From contig WGBF01000007.1 of NCBI GenBank assembly GCA_015494485.1, positions 1-7,145 of the forward strand: DNA of 7,145 nt, in the 5' to 3' direction. Shown here one piece after another: positions 5,090 through 7,145 of the stretch. Numbering within the stretch: position 1 is the stretch's first letter; each line of letters begins with the position of its first letter. The notes beneath the pieces were generated by a model. That model was not told the DNA's origin, ran no database searches, and worked only from the letters and a program-made list of their open reading frames with translations. This DNA is from a bacterium (GTDB lineage: Bacteria; Calditrichota; Calditrichia; RBG-13-44-9; J042). The translations under genes and the position numbers were made by a program.

Positions 5090-7145
5090 GTGACCATGCC
5101 AAAATTGAATGAAAGACCGGTACGATACATTCTGTTGGTACTTGCTGCATTGGGCCTGATGATATTTTTGGGGAAAAAGTACCCGTTAGAGGCCGAAACG
5201 TACAACTGGAATCATAATGAGGACATCGTTTACGTACGCCCGGTAGCGGAAGGGAATGGATTGGTGCGGAATGTCCGTGGTGTATTGGGGTCCGGTATAA
5301 AAATACAAATTGTTCGGGGGACAGTAACATTCCGACCCAAGGCTGTGACCCTGCGGGGTGCATCCGCAGATGTGGACTATGCGGTTCCCTCTCAATTGCG
5401 GTATCAGCTTTTTCTTCACAAGCCGGATGCCAATGGGATGGACGTTGTTGAACCCATAAGCTCTGTGCTTACAGGTCCTCAAACTGTGCAATGGTCATCC
5501 ACAACAATCCCCGATGGCGTTTATGCGGTATCGATTCGCTTGTATTCTTCCGGAACATCTTCGGATACGGATATTAGCCGATTTCGCAGTCGGCCGGTTA
5601 TTCTAATTGTGGACAATGATGGCACTCCCAAAAGCGGTGCCCAGTGGATACCCATAACCGGTTACGAAGGGATGCGTTCCCGTAATTATGGGGGAACAGG
5701 CATTGATTGGATCTGGTATCCGGGCTGGAGCCTCCCCAAGGCCAATTCCTATCCGTATCAGTTTATTCAGCCACCCACATCGGACCAGGCGCGCCGCCAA
5801 CTGGCTGATGATAACAAGTGGTTCACCGAAACCTGGTGGGGATCTTTAAATGCCCGCTACGATGAGGAGCCGGTGTTTGCCCGGACCGATGAAGGTCATG
5901 TAGTGGTGGTGGGTACGGATTTTTACAATGCCAATCAAAGTAAAACCGATGCCAAAGCCAGCTTTTTGACGGATGGCCCCAGAAATCAGGGAGGGGTTAT
6001 GGGCCCAACAACGCTGGTGGCCAATCCCAGAGGTCCCGGAGTACTGGGTGCTACCCACGGCGACCGGATAATTTTTGCCGGGCCGAATGGAATTTTTACC
6101 GTTGCCGGGTATGTGGCCAAACCGGATGTTCTCCCATGCATTATGGGCGATTGTTCTCAAAGTAACCTGAGCAAGGTTAAAACCTGGATAGGCAATTTCG
6201 TCAACGATGAAAAATTTTCCTTCAGTAAACAATCCGAACTGGTTTTTGATACCAACGACCCCAATAAAATTTATGTCTCGGATACCTACAACCATCGCAT
6301 TGCTCTATTGGAAGTAAACGGTTGTGATGAGAATTTCCAGAATTGTGATCCCGGCTATCCGCGAATTACCACCTTTGCCGGAAAGTATGGCGAAGCCGGT
6401 TCCGCCGACGGGTCGTTGAGCAATGCACGGTTTAATAAACCTACGGGCATGACCATCATAGGCCGCACGCTGTATGTAGCCGACCGGGGCAATAGTGCCA
6501 TTCGGGCCATTGACCTGGATAATGGAACGGTGCGAACAGTGGTGGGATCCGGAACGTTTGGTGCAGCACCCTATATTGTTCGTCGCACATCAAAAGGCAA
6601 TCTGGTTGTTAAAGCCGGTGTCCCGATTTACCATCTGGATTTAGCAACAAAAAATGTCCGGAAGATTACGGATGGCGGAAAAGATGACCGAATGGGAATG
6701 GATGTGGATTGGCGCGGCAATTTCGGTCCGGTGGATGATATTATTCTTACCGGGTACAAAAGTGACCACGGCATTGCACGAGTGCCGCTGGACGGTTCGA
6801 GCCGCACCCTGTTAATTGGGGATGCCGGGTACCCGATATATTACAATGATGCGATGGGCAGTAGCCCCGGATCCTACGGATTGCAGGTTGCGATCGACGA
6901 TGAAGAAGCCCGTTTATACATCACCTACACCTACCGGGAACGATTAAGTGTGCTTCGCCCGCTGCGGAATTCCGACCCGGATGATATCGACGTGGATCTG
7001 GCGCAACGGGGTAAATTTATTCTCCATTATGGAACGATATGGGATTTTAATCAACACTGGGCACGGGCCTCCATGGCAGCCATCCATGGACCAACCGGAC
7101 ATCATTGGTTAGGGAAAGACATTCCAACGTTTGATGAACTGGCGG
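5090..7145 (+). CDS. Exported or membrane-anchored NHL-repeat (beta-propeller) protein, C-terminus outside window
   Basis: The frame stays open to the right edge, with 685 residues visible. Residues 9-30 (basic RPVR, then YILLVLAALGLMIFLG, then KK) form a signal peptide or N-terminal anchor, so the rest should lie outside the cytoplasm. Residues about 40-165 look beta-rich, with an Ig-like TIPDGVYAVSIRLYSSG near 139-155. A Trp/Tyr/Pro-rich stretch follows (WIWYPGWSLP, FTETWWGSLNARY). Then come propeller blades: YVSDTYNHRIALLEV (395-409) and ITTFAGKYGEAGSADGSL to YVADRGNSAIRAIDLDNG and VRTVVGSG (426-488), which match the NHL pattern in which YVAD..N..IR.ID is typical. Cys pairs C350/C355 and C412/C419 suit an oxidising compartment. 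NHL propellers usually bind proteins or glycans; a few are lyases. No enzymatic motif is recognised, so the function is unknown. It has its own promoter after a terminator. Confidence 0.8.
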   Translation, partial: MTMPKLNERPVRYILLVLAALGLMIFLGKKYPLEAETYNWNHNEDIVYVRPVAEGNGLVRNVRGVLGSGIKIQIVRGTVTFRPKAVTLRGASADVDYAVPSQLRYQLFLHKPDANGMDVVEPISSVLTGPQTVQWSSTTIPDGVYAVSIRLYSSGTSSDTDISRFRSRPVILIVDNDGTPKSGAQWIPITGYEGMRSRNYGGTGIDWIWYPGWSLPKANSYPYQFIQPPTSDQARRQLADDNKWFTETWWGSLNARYDEEPVFARTDEGHVVVVGTDFYNANQSKTDAKASFLTDGPRNQGGVMGPTTLVANPRGPGVLGATHGDRIIFAGPNGIFTVAGYVAKPDVLPCIMGDCSQSNLSKVKTWIGNFVNDEKFSFSKQSELVFDTNDPNKIYVSDTYNHRIALLEVNGCDENFQNCDPGYPRITTFAGKYGEAGSADGSLSNARFNKPTGMTIIGRTLYVADRGNSAIRAIDLDNGTVRTVVGSGTFGAAPYIVRRTSKGNLVVKAGVPIYHLDLATKNVRKITDGGKDDRMGMDVDWRGNFGPVDDIILTGYKSDHGIARVPLDGSSRTLLIGDAGYPIYYNDAMGSSPGSYGLQVAIDDEEARLYITYTYRERLSVLRPLRNSDPDDIDVDLAQRGKFILHYGTIWDFNQHWARASMAAIHGPTGHHWLGKDIPTFDELA

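Noticed and set aside
5846..6295. Minus-strand open frame of 149 codons
   Set aside because: It is antisense to the NHL-protein gene, whose plus-strand translation has clear family motifs; the minus-strand product resembles nothing and has no visible ribosome binding site.
1..7145. CRISPR array, tRNA/rRNA, insertion sequence or attachment site
   Set aside because: No spaced repeats, RNA-gene signatures, transposase motifs or terminal inverted repeats were seen on either strand; the window is nearly all coding.

Overview
This window is a five-gene run, all on the + strand, with moderate GC. It reads as part of a cell-surface or extracellular polysaccharide locus. Clear Shine-Dalgarno sites (AGGAGG, AGGGGAG, GGAG), a TTG start and a GTG start, and an SPI-like signal/anchor on the last gene point to a bacterium. 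The strong Shine-Dalgarno sites argue against typical Bacteroidota. An environmental Gram-negative lineage, perhaps another FCB-type phylum, is a guess; no marker gene fixes the taxon.

Layout: (1) the C-terminal part of a sulfotransferase, cut by the left edge (1-404). (2) One base later, a 352-residue phosphotransferase of the aminoglycoside-phosphotransferase/kinase fold with an HxDxxxxN loop (406-1464). (3) After a 106-bp gap with no convincing terminator, a 756-residue heparinase II/III-family protein (1571-3841) with the whole expected set of catalytic-type residues but no signal peptide. (4) A GT-B family 4 glycosyltransferase (3831-4913) starting at TTG inside the last codons of the heparinase gene, with a perfect AGGAGG. 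(5) A 176-bp gap holding a probable intrinsic terminator (5003-5025) and then an extended -10 promoter (5038-5046). (6) A new transcription unit encoding an exported or membrane-anchored NHL/beta-propeller protein, cut by the right edge (5090-7145).

Working model (inference): genes 1-4 act in the cytoplasm to assemble and tailor a polysaccharide that probably contains uronic acid. The glycosyltransferase adds sugars, the sulfotransferase adds sulfate from PAPS, the kinase phosphorylates a sugar, lipid or polymer end, and the heparinase-fold protein cleaves, or possibly epimerises, uronate residues. A sulfotransferase beside a heparinase-fold enzyme that looks cytoplasmic resembles a glycosaminoglycan-type biosynthetic toolkit more than a degradation locus, because no transporter, sulfatase, SusC/D pair or secreted lyase is visible. 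The NHL protein would act outside the cytoplasmic membrane and is transcribed separately; its link to the polysaccharide is by position only.
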